In this document: positions 11,438 to 22,366 of the stretch, one piece after another
Layout: each line of letters starts with the position of its first letter
How positions within the stretch are numbered: position 1 is the stretch's first letter
From: Knoxdaviesia capensis
Lineage: Eukaryota > Ascomycota > Sordariomycetes > Microascales > Gondwanamycetaceae
Direction of reading: 5' to 3'
DNA length: 64,000 nt
Assembly: GCA_001510575.1 (NCBI GenBank)
Contig: LNGK01000002.1
Span: forward strand, 403,271-467,270
Made by a program: the position numbers and the translations under genes
The notes under the pieces: generated by a model
What the model was told of the DNA's origin: nothing
Seen by the model: only the letters and a program-made list of their open reading frames with translations
Databases searched by the model: none

Positions 11438-12239
11438 CACCCACCGAAACTGCAGGGCTGCTGTACACAGTGCAGCACAGTGGCCAGGCCTTCAGCTGGC
11501 TGGTACCTTTGGAGAGAGGGGCCGTGTCTTGGCACGTGCGTTCCCCCCCCCCGGAGACCGAAGAAGTACTGTAAAGTGCAAGTGACAAATGGGCTCTTTC
11601 CTGTTGTTGCTGCTGTCCGCCCCTCCCTCCACTACAGACATCACACATCTCAATACGGAGTGTGATAGGCCCAGCTCTGTAACGAAGAGTCCTTCCTCCC
11701 TTGCCTCCTGCTTGCTTCCCTTGCAGCTGATTCGCCCGCCAGCGTTACGGAGAATGTGAATGAAGAAGTACTGCCAGCAGGTCAAGTACCGGTGGTACAT
11801 TGCATATTGCATGTGGTCTTTTGGGGGAGTCCTCGTGTACGGCTTGTATCAGTAGATGTTGCACATAGGTGGTAGTATCAACTATATTGCTGCATCCATT
11901 GGGACTAGACTTACCTGTAGGCAAATGGAAGCTCAGTACTGTACCCAGCACCGTCCCTCGAGTCCTGTGATTCTTGAAAAACAGGGAAAGAGCGCTGGGG
12001 GCCTGGCTCTTTCCCTTTCGGCAGAACCTTGGCAAGCGTGGATGGTCGTTGCCAGGACCCGCTTTTCAGCGTTATCGCCAGCCAATCAGCCGCTGCGTCG
12101 GCCCAAGAACTGCCCGCCCAGAGTTGTACACAACTCAGTGCGAACGGATACACGCACTGTATTTACCTCGTTCGTTTTGCCCCTGCAAACCGGCACTCAA
12201 GCCGGGCAGCAGCACAGTGTCGACAGCTGCCCCGGTTTT

Positions 12240-13090
12240 ACCGTGTACTTCACGATCCCTTTTCTGAGGCTTTCTCACCGTCTCGCTCTCGGTCTCTGGT
12301 TCTTTCTTCTAGACTTCACCAATTGTTCGTTCGCCTGTTCGCTTTTGGTATCTCTCTCCCACTGGCTTTTTTCTTTTTCTTCCTTGTCCCTTTCTCCTCA
12401 CTCTTAACCTTCTCCTTTTCCCGTCGTTCTTTCTCGTGTTCTGGTTACCCCTCATCCGTCCAACTTTCTCTCTTCCGTGTCTTTTTCCTCTCATCACCAA
12501 CCTCACTTTTGTTTGCTCTTTCGTCCGAGTCTTCTTATGCTCTATTTTTTTCCTGTCTTCCAGCGCTATTCCCGTGCTCTTCAGGGCCTGCTTTAGTGCC
12601 TTCGCTAAATCGTGTACCGTCCTAGCCTCTCTAAATCTGATATCTCCGACCTGCCCTGGGGGCCCCTGAACCCTGAACTGGACATTCTTTGGTATCTTGC
12701 TAGTTGTCTTCGCCTCTGTCTCATTTTCTTTTTTTTCCTTCTTCCTCCCTCTCCCTCCTCCGTTCTCTCACATCTCGATTCCTTCTTGTCCTCCTCTTTT
12801 TCCTCTTCCTTTTATTCACCCTCTCACCTTTTCGCCATTCTACCGCCTCTTTCCCTTCCTTCCTCTTCCTTGTTGTCCTTCCTTCCTTCCGTCTCTTGTC
12901 CCCCCGTTGCTCCTTCCCCTCATCTCGTCGCCTCGTATTTCCGGCGTCCCCAATTGCGCTATCTATCATTTCCCGCTTACGCAATATCGTTCTAGCCGAT
13001 TGGAATCTATATATCGTTCATTCTTTTTTATCGTGAAATAGTTGAAGCAGCTCGATCCTCGATCCTCGATCCTCTTCTTCCTTATTTATC
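12240..13090 (+). promoter_or_regulatory. Pyrimidine-rich leader region of the histidine kinase gene
   Basis: Long CT runs dominate the plus strand just before the kinase start, as is usual near transcription starts of filamentous fungal genes. Open frames here are low-complexity Ser/Leu/Phe strings and not genes. Confidence 0.5.
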
Positions 13091-13200
13091 TTCTGTGCTT
13101 TGCATCTTCTATTTTATCTTGCTCTTTATTTCGCCGTATTTTCCAATATCTACCGCCACATACATCAACAGCCCTGGCGCCGTAAAGCCGCCAAGCCACG

Positions 13201-14813
13201 ATGTCGCCTCCCGTCGAGGTTGAGGACGAAAACCTCGTCACCATCGCCCGCATCGTGCAGTCGCTGGCGCCCGATCCGAAAGTGCCCGATATCCTTCCGG
13301 CCGGCATCGACTCGCGCATCAAAATCCCCGGCCCGAACACCGAAGCCAAGCTGACCCTTGAGCTGGAACTGGCCAAGCTGGTGCTCCGCATCGAAAACAT
13401 CGAAGCCCGCGCCAAGCTCGCCCCCGACGAACCTCTATATACTGCAGCGACCGTGGCTGCTGCCGCCGCTGCTCTTTCTTCCAGTGAGCGCGACGCCGCC
13501 CTTTCCGGCTCCAAATTCTTCCAGAGCCAAGATAAGACCGCTGAAGCTGATCTCAAGTTGTTTGCGAGCCAACTCGGAGGCGACACCCTAGAGGGCCTTT
13601 TGGAGCATGTCAACGGCCAGTCAAAGCGTCTGGACAGCCAGCGCGAGGAGCTGAACGATGTAAACGCACAGCTGGTGGCCCAGAAGCAGTTGCAAGAGGC
13701 CGCCATTGCCATGATCGAGCACAAGCGCGTGCAGGGCATTGAGCGCGAGCTATGGAAGCACCGCAAGGCCAACGAGGCCTTCCAGAAGGCGCTGCGGGAA
13801 ATCGGCGACATTCTGTCCGCCGTGGCCCGCGGTGACCTGACCAAGAAGGCCATTCTCAGCAACGTGGAAATGGACCCCGAAATCACCGCCTTCAAACAGA
13901 CCATCAACACCATGATTGACCAGCTTACCGTATTCTCCAGCGAAGTGTCCCGTGTGGCCCGTGAAGTCGGAACCGAAGGTCTCCTCGGAGGCCAGGCCAA
14001 GATTGACGGCGTCGACGGTGTGTGGAAGGAACTGACCGATAACGTCAACGTCATGGCCCAGAATCTTACCAACCAAGGTCAGTCAGTTCGTCCGCTTCCT
14101 CTCGCATCCGCAGTTTCTCTCTGGTCTGATGTATATAGATATGGATATGCTAACCCTAATGTCCCCAAACAGTCCGTGAAATTGCCTCTGTTACTACTGC
14201 TGTCGCCCACGGTGACTTGACCCAGAAAATTGAACGTCCTGCCCAGGGAGAAATTCTTGAGCTCCAGCAAACTATCAACACTATGGTCGACCAACTGAGA
14301 ACCTTTGCCTCCGAAGTTACCCGTGTGGCCCGTGATGTCGGTACTGAAGGTATTCTCGGTGGTCAGGCCGACGTCGAAGGTGTCAAGGGAATGTGGAACG
14401 ATCTTACTGTCAACGTCAACGCCATGGCCAACAACCTCACTACCCAGGTCAGAGATATCATCAACGTCACCACCGCTGTCGCCAAGGGAGACCTCACGCA
14501 AAAGGTGCAGGCCGACTGCCGGGGCGAAATCTTCGAGCTCAAGTCCACTATCAACTCCATGGTCGACCAGCTGCAGCAGTTCGCCCGCGAAGTCACCAAG
14601 ATTGCTCGTGAAGTCGGAACCGAGGGTCGTCTGGGTGGCCAGGCCACGGTGCACGATGTCGAGGGAACCTGGAGAGACCTCACGGAAAATGTCAACGGCA
14701 TGGCCATGAATCTGACCACCCAAGTGCGTGAGATTGCCAACGTGACGTCGGCCGTGGCTAAGGGAGACCTATCCAAGAAGATTTCCGTGCCGGTCAAGGG
14801 CGAGATTCTCGAT

Positions 14814-14844
<31 letters not shown>

Positions 14845-17460
14845 GTCTGGGCACCTTCGCCTTCGAGGTCAGTAAGGTGGCCAGAGAAGTCGGAACCGAT
14901 GGAACCCTCGGCGGTCAAGCGCAGGTCGCCAACGTCGAGGGCAAGTGGAAAGACCTGACGGAGAACGTGAACACCATGGCGTCCAACTTGACCATGCAAG
15001 TGCGCAGCATTTCCACCGTCACACAGGCTATCGCCAACGGAGACATGACGCAGAAGATCAAGGTCGAGGCCAAGGGAGAGATACTTATTCTCAAGGAAAC
15101 CATCAACAACATGGTTGACCGGCTGTCGAGCTTCTGTAACGAAGTGCAGCGTGTGGCCAAGGATGTCGGTGTCGACGGCAAGATGGGAGCCCAGGCCGAC
15201 GTGGCCGGTCTCAAGGGCCGTTGGAAGGAAATCACCACGGATGTCAACACCATGGCTAGCAATTTGACCACGCAAGTGAGGGCCTTCTCGGATATCACCA
15301 ACTTGGCCACCGACGGAGACTTCACCAAGCTGGTCGATGTCGAAGCATCGGGAGAAATGGACGAGCTGAAACGCAAGATCAATCTCATGGTGTCAAATCT
15401 TCGAGACTCCATCCACCGTAACACGCAAGCCAGAGAGGCGGCCGAGTTGGCGAACAAAACCAAATCCGAGTTCCTGGCCAACATGTCCCACGAAATCCGA
15501 ACGCCCATGAACGGTATTATCGGCATGACGCAACTGACGCTGGATACCGATCTGACGCAGTACCAGCGAGAAATGCTCAACATTGTGCACAACCTGGCCA
15601 ACAGTCTGCTGACGATTATTGACGACATTCTCGATCTGTCGAAGATTGAAGCCCGGCGCATGGTGATTGAAGAAATCCCCTACACGCTTCGTGGCACGGT
15701 ATTCAACGCGCTCAAGACGCTGGCGGTCAAGGCCAACGAGAAGTTCTTGGACCTCAACTACCGCGTCGACAGCTCGGTTCCTGACCATGTCATTGGCGAT
15801 TCGTTCCGTCTGCGTCAAATCATCTTGAACTTGGTGGGCAATGCCATCAAGTTCACCGAAAACGGCGAAGTCAGCCTGACCATCCAGAACTCCAAGCGCA
15901 AGGGTAACACAGGCGAGGTTGAAATCGAGTTTGTCGTCACCGATACCGGCATTGGTATTGCGCAGGACAAGCTGGATCTGATCTTCGATACCTTCCAGCA
16001 GGCCGATGGCTCGATGACGCGCAAGTTCGGTGGAACCGGTCTCGGCCTTTCCATCTCCAAGCGTCTCGTCAACCTCATGGGTGGTGATCTGTGGGTGAAG
16101 AGTGAGCCGGGCCGCGGCAGTCAGTTCCACTTCACGTGTGTGGTGCGGCTGACCACCAGCGATATCACACGTCTCGACTTCAGCCAGTACCGCGGACACC
16201 AGGTGTTGTTTGTGGACCGCGACAAGTCGGGCTACAGCAACAGCATCCAGACCATGCTGGAGGAGATTGGCCTTATCCCTGTTGTCATTGACTCGGAGAA
16301 CAGCCTGGCCACGATCCAGATGCGTGGCGGTGCGCCGCTGCCGTACGACGTGATCCTGGTCGACTCGATCGACACGGCGCGGCGGCTGCGGTCCGTGGAC
16401 GACTTCAAGTACCTCCCGATTGTGCTGCTGGCGCCGGTGGTGCACGTCAGCCTCAAGTCGTGTCTCGACCTGGGCATCACGTCGTACATGACCACGCCGT
16501 GCAAGACCATCGATCTCAGCAACGCCATGATCCCGGCGCTGGAGAACCGCGCCACGCCGTCGTTGGCCGACAACACCAAGTCGTTTGAGATTCTGCTGGC
16601 CGAGGACAACCGCGTCAACCAGCGGCTGGCCGTCAAGATTCTGGAGAAGTACCATCACGTGGTGTCTGTGGTTGGGAACGGCCTGGAGGCTGTCGAGGCG
16701 ATCAAGAAGAAGCGGTTCGATGTCATTCTCATGGACGTCCAGATGCCGATTATGGTAAGTCGAAAAAAACTCTCCTAAAAGTCGGTGAGACGTGTTCAGT
16801 ACAGTTACTAATATCTTCGTTTCTTCCAACCAACAGGGAGGCTTCGAAGCTACGGGCAAGATCCGCCAGTATGAAAAGTCGGTCGGCACCCACCGGACCC
16901 CGATCATTGCGCTGACGGCCCACGCCATGATGGGAGATCGCGAGAAGTGTATCCAGGCGCAGATGGACGAGTACCTGTCCAAGCCGCTGCAGCAGAACCA
17001 CCTGATCCAGACGATTGTGAAGGTGGCAACGCTGGGCTGCGAGCTGCTGGAGAAGAACCGCGAGCGCGAGGCGGCGATGCAGGCCGAGGTCAAGCCATCG
17101 ACGGGCGAGGAGGACGATATGCAGCAGCTGGAGAGCTCGGACGCGGTGCCGGCGGCGGCGGAGACCACGACGGCGATGGAGACGGCGGGCGCGGTGCCGC
17201 GCATCGAGCCGCTGGGCATCTTCGACTCGAGCGACTCGGTGGTCACCGGCAACGCCACCGACGCGCTGGACAAGGAGGTGCCCGTTGTGCCCAACCAGAT
17301 TGACTTCGGCCTGGCGCTCAAGGCCGACGCGATGGCGCCGACCACGCCCAGCACCGCCACGGTGCCCGGGTCGCCGGCCCCGGATGCCGAGAGTGCCGGC
17401 GAGCCGATGGAGGTCGACCAGGCTAAGGCTGCGGACCAGGAGACGTCGGTCCCGGCTTAA
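13201..17460 (+). CDS. nikA: Group III hybrid histidine kinase (NikA/Nik-1/Os-1 type)
   Basis: This is a cytoplasmic osmosensing hybrid kinase that feeds the Ypd1-Ssk1-HOG phosphorelay; the family is the target pathway of phenylpyrrole and dicarboximide fungicides. Exons are 13201-14077, 14173-16754 and 16837-17460 (introns 95 and 82 nt), giving 1360 residues. From about residue 197 there are five tandem HAMP-type repeats of about 92 residues (each with GDLT/GDMT, TINTMVDQL and VGTEG-like words) and a sixth partial one. The H-box SHEIRTPMNG carries the phospho-accepting His at about 732. The N-box (NLVGNAIKFT), G1 (DTGIGI) and G2 (GTGLGLSI) follow. The C-terminal receiver has LLAEDNRVNQ, the acceptor Asp at about 1147 in ILMDVQMP, and the conserved Lys in YLSKPL. 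Intron 2 interrupts the receiver just after DVQMPIM. There is no transmembrane segment. The tail after the receiver is acidic and Ala/Thr-rich. Confidence 0.97.
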
Positions 17461-18143
17461 GCTCGGTGTGCGTGTGTGTTTCTTTTGTGTGTGCTTTTTC
17501 ATGGCTGTTGGTTATTTTTATGTATACCTCGAGAGAAAGCCATTGGGAAGTTTTCACATCTCGGTTGATTTTTGTGTGCACGGATATCTGGATTATAATC
17601 TTTTTTCGGTTGTTTTGATTCTTTGGACGCAAAGTGTGATTGATGATGACGACTCTTGGAAGGGGGACGAGAAGAAGCTACTGATGATTCTTTTGTGTTT
17701 GTTTGGTTTCAATTTGTGTTCTGGGAATGCACTCTTTGTCTTGGAATATTTTCTTGATGAGTTTCTTGGGAATCCTGACGGTTCTTGTCAGGGGATTTTG
17801 TGCGCCTCGTGTTAGCCAGGCGGGCCATCTATGGACAGAGAATGCCACATGAGTCTGCTACGACCTGCTTGGTTCTGTACATGAGGATGTGGTTGGTACA
17901 CTCTTTGTGAATGTGATCGGGGGGATGTGTCGACATTCACGGGACAGAAGCAGGACAGTGGAAGTTCGGTGTCTGGGTGTCACATTGATGTGAACAAAGT
18001 CATATATAAGCGAGGTGGTCTGGAGAACCGACAGAACGTGGACGGCATTACGCGCAACATGCAAGATGTCAAAAGCAAGTCCCCCTTCTCCTCCTCCTCC
18101 TCCTCCCTCATCCCTCCTCCGCTGACGGAAGCTAAGCTAGACA
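17461..18143. other. Convergent 3' region
   Basis: This lies between the stop codons of the kinase (+) and the small coiled-coil gene (-). It is moderately AT-rich and presumably holds both 3' UTRs. I see no gene, strong repeat or RNA. Confidence 0.6.
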
Positions 18144-18796
18144 TCACGCCTTCTTCTCCTCGTCTGCGGGAGGACTCTCCGTCTTCCCGTTGGTCGTTGC
18201 TGCGTCTGGGGTTGCCGTCGTGGTGGATGCGGCTGCGGCTGCGGCTGCGGATGTGGTGGATGTGGATGTGGGAGTAGTGGTGGCGGTTGAGGAGGCGGCG
18301 GTGGCGGCGGGCATCTGGGCCTCGAACGAGGCCAGCAGGGCGTCGAGTTTGCTTTCGAGGGCCGAGAGGTTGGATTCGAGGGCTGCGGCTGCTTGTTCGC
18401 CGCTGTGTGTTTCACCAAGCGTGTTAGCGTTCTCGGGGGGGTGTTGTGCACTCTGCAGAGAGGGCACGGACGGGAACGGTCGAGGGTTGGGGGTGAGGGT
18501 GGAGGTTTTCGGGGCCGGGTCCGGACGGAGCGGGAGGGGACAGGGGATCGGAGAGCGGGGGGGACGTACCGGGCGATTTCGCGGAGGGCCTATCAATGGA
18601 GGAATACATGTAAGAGTCAGCGGGACACGCGAAATGAAGACGGCGCCGTGCTCGCCGGGTTCGCGCCGCGGAAAGGCGGCGGGCGGCGGGCGGCGACGAG
18701 AGACAGGGACGCGGGGGCGGGGGAATGGAACGAGGGGGAGAATGTCCGTACTTGGGCGAGCTCGGCCGCTTCGGCCTTGGTTGTGGGCGGCGCCAT
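18144..18796 (-). CDS. Small coiled-coil protein with Ala/Thr-rich tail
   Basis: A 107-residue protein is built from three exons: 18796-18752, a 20-nt micro-exon 18589-18570, and 18402-18144. Introns are 162 and 167 nt with GTACGG and GTACGT donors, TAG/CAG acceptors and CTGAC/CTAAC branch sites. The joined N-terminus reads KAEAAELAQ-ALREIAR-GEQ and continues ALESNLSALESKLDALLASFEAQ, a clean heptad pattern. This coherence across both splice sites supports the model. The last 60 residues are Ala/Thr/Ser-rich, ending in acidic and Lys residues (ADEEKKA). Similar small proteins occur in other filamentous fungi, but I know no function. It sits between the kinase and condensin genes, on the same strand as the latter. 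Confidence 0.7.
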
Positions 18797-19524
18797 TGCT
18801 GCAGTCTGGTGTATATATGTGCGTGTATATGCAGACGTGATCTGGCCGGCAGTGCTTTGACGAACGCCGTTAGTACGAGGTGTGTCGCGCGATGCCTCCT
18901 CGGTGCGCGATATCGCGGGGTGTGTCGTCGGTGTCCCGGGTTCGGTACGCTGCAGCTTCGGCCGTCGGTATCGTCGCCGATATAATCTCGTGGACTTCGG
19001 ATAATTCAAGAACGAGATCTACAGGTCTTGGAAAAGAACAAAACCAAGCGAGCAGGAAAGGTGCGCAGAAGGATTGATTCATTGCTGATGTAATGATGTT
19101 CATTCACTCTTGAGGTGGCGGAGAGAATGCTAGGGTTCTCCCACTAGGGTTTATCGCGGCGGGGTTATTGGCTGGATAAGGGCTTGGCTGGGCTTCTGGT
19201 GGCGATACTTATATCGGCCTTCGCGTTTGTATCTGCGACAGATCTCAGGGCACCTTTGGTGTGTGGAATGGGAATAAAAGCCAGCGGGTTGGTTATAAGT
19301 GAACAGAGTAGTTAAACAAGAAATATGCACAGCGGTAGTGAGGTGGCACTACAACATTAACGATAGAATCACAGCACAGCGCAACACAACAGACAAACGA
19401 GACCGTAGAACATCATGGGAATAGCATCAATAACCACAAACACATCAAACCGCCCACCCCCAACCAAGGAACACAAAAGGACTTCTAACCCGCCAAAGCA
19501 ACACCCCCCATCCCCCCCACACCT
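18797..19524. other. Intergenic region between two minus-strand genes
   Basis: This contains the promoter of the small coiled-coil gene and the 3' region of the condensin gene. TAGGGTT words occur near 19131 and 19146. I see no gene. Confidence 0.6.
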
Positions 19525-22366
19525 CTACTCCGCCGAAACCTCCGCCGTCCAGTCCTTCCGAATCTCCAGATCCATCAGGCCCTCGGTCTTGCGGATCACC
19601 AGCCCCTTCTCGTTGGCCAGGTGCAGCAGCGAGATAAAACAGAAACTGGTCGAGATGTCGTTCATCACCGCCTTAGGGTACACCCGCTGCAGTCCGTTCA
19701 TCACCTGCGTGAAGTGCAGCGTCGGGTCGGCCGCGGCCGACCCGCCATCGCCCTCCGCCTTCACTTCCGCCCCGGCCGGGGCTGCCGGCACCGGCGCCGG
19801 CGCCGGCTGGCCCTCGAGCTTCTCCAGGTCCATGCCCTTCCACAACTCCTCCTTCAGCCGCCGGATGTCCACCTTCTTGGCCACCCGCGCATACTGCACG
19901 TACTCCGGCCGCACGCGCCGCGTCTGCGTCACCAGCGTCATGCCGAAGTCGCCGCCCATCGTCGCCCCCAGCATCATCGTGTCGCCGCCCAGCAGCGCCG
20001 CCGTCATCCCGCCCGCCGCGTCGCCCTCGCCAAACGGCGAGAAGTGGTCGCGCGCATCCGCAAACTCGCCGTCGTCGTCCTCGTCGTCGTTGTCCGTGCC
20101 CAGCCCGCCCGCAAACGGCATGCCGTCGTCCTGGAAGAAGTTCGCGTCGTAGTCGCCGCCGGGAAGCACCGTCTCGCCGTCGGCCCCGCCGCCGCCACCG
20201 CCGCCGCCGCTGCCGTCGTCGCCCACCGCCGGCAGCTTGCGCTGCGCCCAGAACGCCTCGTCCATGTCGCCGTCCCGGATGTTGCGCTCATCGTCGCCGC
20301 TGCCGCCCATGCCGCGGCCGAGCCCCAGCCGCCGCCGCCGGCCCAGCCGCGCCTTGGGCTTGAGGAACAGCGTCAGCAGCTGCTTGGAGCTGAAGTGCTT
20401 GTCGTCCGGCAGCAGGTTGCGCGACTTGGACTTCCAGTCCTTCTTCGGCATGCTGATGGTCGTCGCCGACGCCGCCGGCGTGTAGATCAGCTCGGCCAGC
20501 GCGGCCTCCAGCGGCGCCGCAAAGTCTATCTCAAACGGCTCCTTCTCCTTGCGCGGCCGCGTGGCCGCCGCCGCCCCGCCCGCCTTGGCCGCGCCGTCCT
20601 TGATCTTGCGGATGCGCCAGTGCTCCGCGCTGCTCCAGTTCTTCTGCAGCGCCTGGTCAAAGTACCCCAGAATGTCGTCGTGCATCTTGTTGCTGTTGGC
20701 GGCGCCGTTGGCGCCCATCGACACCACGAAGTCGCCCGCCGCCTCGTCGTCCAGGTAGTCGCCGCCGTCGCCGCCGCCGGCACCGTCTTCCGCGAGCGCG
20801 GCGTTAAAGACGCGCATCTGCGGCTCCAGCGCGGCGTTCCGCGCCCACGCCTCACCTCCCTCGCCAAAGGCCACGTCGTCGCCGCCCAGGTCAAAGGCGC
20901 CCAGGCCGAGGTCGTCGTCGTCAAACCCGGCCGGGTTATCGTCGTCGATGAACATGCCCGACTTGTCTCCGGGCTGGCCACGGTCTCCCTCGCCAGTCTT
21001 CCAGTCGTCGGGCGCCTTCAGGAAGGGGATGTCGAGCGAACCCGACGGGTCGCCGAGGTCGAACGTCTTGAGCGAGGGGCACACCTCCAGCTCGTTGAGC
21101 AGCGAGAGGTCGGGGAAGAAGCGGTGGCGCAGCGACATCAGGTCGATCTCAACCGCGTGCGGGTCGTCGTCGATCGTGCTACCGTTCAGCTGCTTGGCAA
21201 CGGCGTCGTCGACGTCGATCGACATGGCATTCGAGGCATCGGCGTCAAGGTCGGGAAGCAGGCCGTCGTCATAGCCTTCGCCAGCCGCGCCGTCCTGGGC
21301 AGCCGACTTGGACACGTCGTCGGCATCGTCGCTGCTGTCGAAGACAATCCGGCCGTTGGTATCAATCATAAGGTGGTTCAGAAGCAGGCCCTTGGCACCG
21401 CCCTCGTCGAAGTCGGCGGTGGCCTTCTTGAACAGCGGGTCGACGGCAAACTCGACGTCGAGCTTCTTGAGTTGTAGAGATGCGAACGAAGGCGCAAGCG
21501 TGGCCTCGGAGCGCTGGGACTGCATAGGTGAAAAGTACTCGGTTAGTAGATGCAGGTCGTAATCGGCAAACTCGGACAGCCAGAGACATACCTTCTTCTT
21601 GGGCTTCTTTCTAACAGTGCCGTCCTCGTCGACCTCCTCTTCACTCTCCTCGCCGTCGCCCTCCCCGTCGCGATCCTTTTTCTTGCTGTTGCTATCAGCG
21701 AGACCGCTCAGCAACTTTCCCGTCTCAGTCGCAACACTGTCGACTCGGCTGGTGTAGATCTTGACACATCCGTCCAGCGTGCAACTGGCCTTCTGGAAGT
21801 TGACGCCGTCGCCCTCCTTCAGCAGGGACATGTCGTGGAAGTAGTCGATCAGCGCAAAGTTCCACGAGTTGGTGGCGTTGATCTTGTTGTCGGTGGCCAT
21901 CTTCATCCACTCTTCAAAGTTGGCCAAGATCGGCACCCGCTTCATCGGCGTCACCGCGCTCCCGCCAATAATCATCGTGTCGTCGTCGCCACCGCCGCCG
22001 CCGCCGCCTCCGCGCCCGCCCCGCGCCGTTCCCGCGGGGCTGCCGGACGGCGCCGTGTTCTCCAGGTCGTCGTGGCGGCGGCCCTTACGCGGTGTGTTCG
22101 TGGCGGCGCGCTTCAGCTGGTTTATCTGGGCTTCGTGCAGCGCCTGGCGCGTGTGTAACCGGGCGGCCTTTTCCGAGGCATCGTCGTTCAGGGGGATCTG
22201 GCTGCAGAACCGACGGGGGTTAGCTTCATTGCCTCCTACCACGGGATCTCTTGCCGGCAACGGGACGTTCTTACTTCAACGGCGACTTGAATGGTGATGC
22301 CGCGTTGGTGCTGCCCGAGGCAACTCGGGCACTGCCGGCGCGCGGCGCTTGGGCAACGCGGGGCAT
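19525..22366 (-). CDS. brn1: Condensin complex subunit 2 (Brn1/CAP-H kleisin)
   Basis: This is the kleisin subunit that bridges the Smc2/Smc4 heads in condensin and is needed for mitotic chromosome compaction. The start ATG is at 22366. Exons are 22366-22275, 22201-21592 and 21519-19525 (introns 73 and 72 nt), giving 898 residues. Barren-family landmarks are IPLNDDASEKAARLHTRQA near the N-terminus, then INATNSWNFALIDYFHDM and LKKLDVEFAVDPLFKKATAD, then KGLLLNHLMIDTNGRIVFDS, and the middle FWAQRKLP and DKHFSSKQLLTLF blocks. The C-terminal winged-helix region includes KKVDIRRLKEELW and ISTSFCFISLLHLANEKGL. Acidic and poly-Gly linkers make it longer than yeast Brn1 (about 750 residues). The second intron is a multiple of three with no in-frame stop, so a naive translation reads through it. 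Splicing it out restores the family sequence. Confidence 0.95.

Larger units (their letters stand above)
9201..13200. other. Intergenic region upstream of the histidine kinase gene
   Basis: This 4-kb stretch has no supportable gene. It holds telomere-like motifs at 9654-9675 and 11399-11437, and the telomere-like words ACCCTAA near 10791 and 10815. It also holds the (GAAAAAAA)20 array at 10412-10571, a GC-rich block at 10640-11300 with coding-like but unrecognised frames, and a strongly pyrimidine-rich stretch at about 12240-13090. That last stretch looks like the promoter-proximal leader of the kinase gene. A CTCGATC triplet repeat sits at 13051-13072. Confidence 0.6.

Noticed and set aside
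12309..13041. Several long frames rich in Ser, Leu and Phe
   Set aside because: They are read from the pyrimidine-rich leader; low complexity and no conserved motif.
14151..14160. Telomere-like TAACCCTAAT in the kinase gene
   Set aside because: It lies in intron 1 about 13-22 nt before the acceptor and overlaps the branch-site consensus GCTAAC, which explains it.
19621..21477. 618-codon plus-strand frame
   Set aside because: Antisense shadow of brn1; composition is Arg/Ala/Val-rich with no domain.
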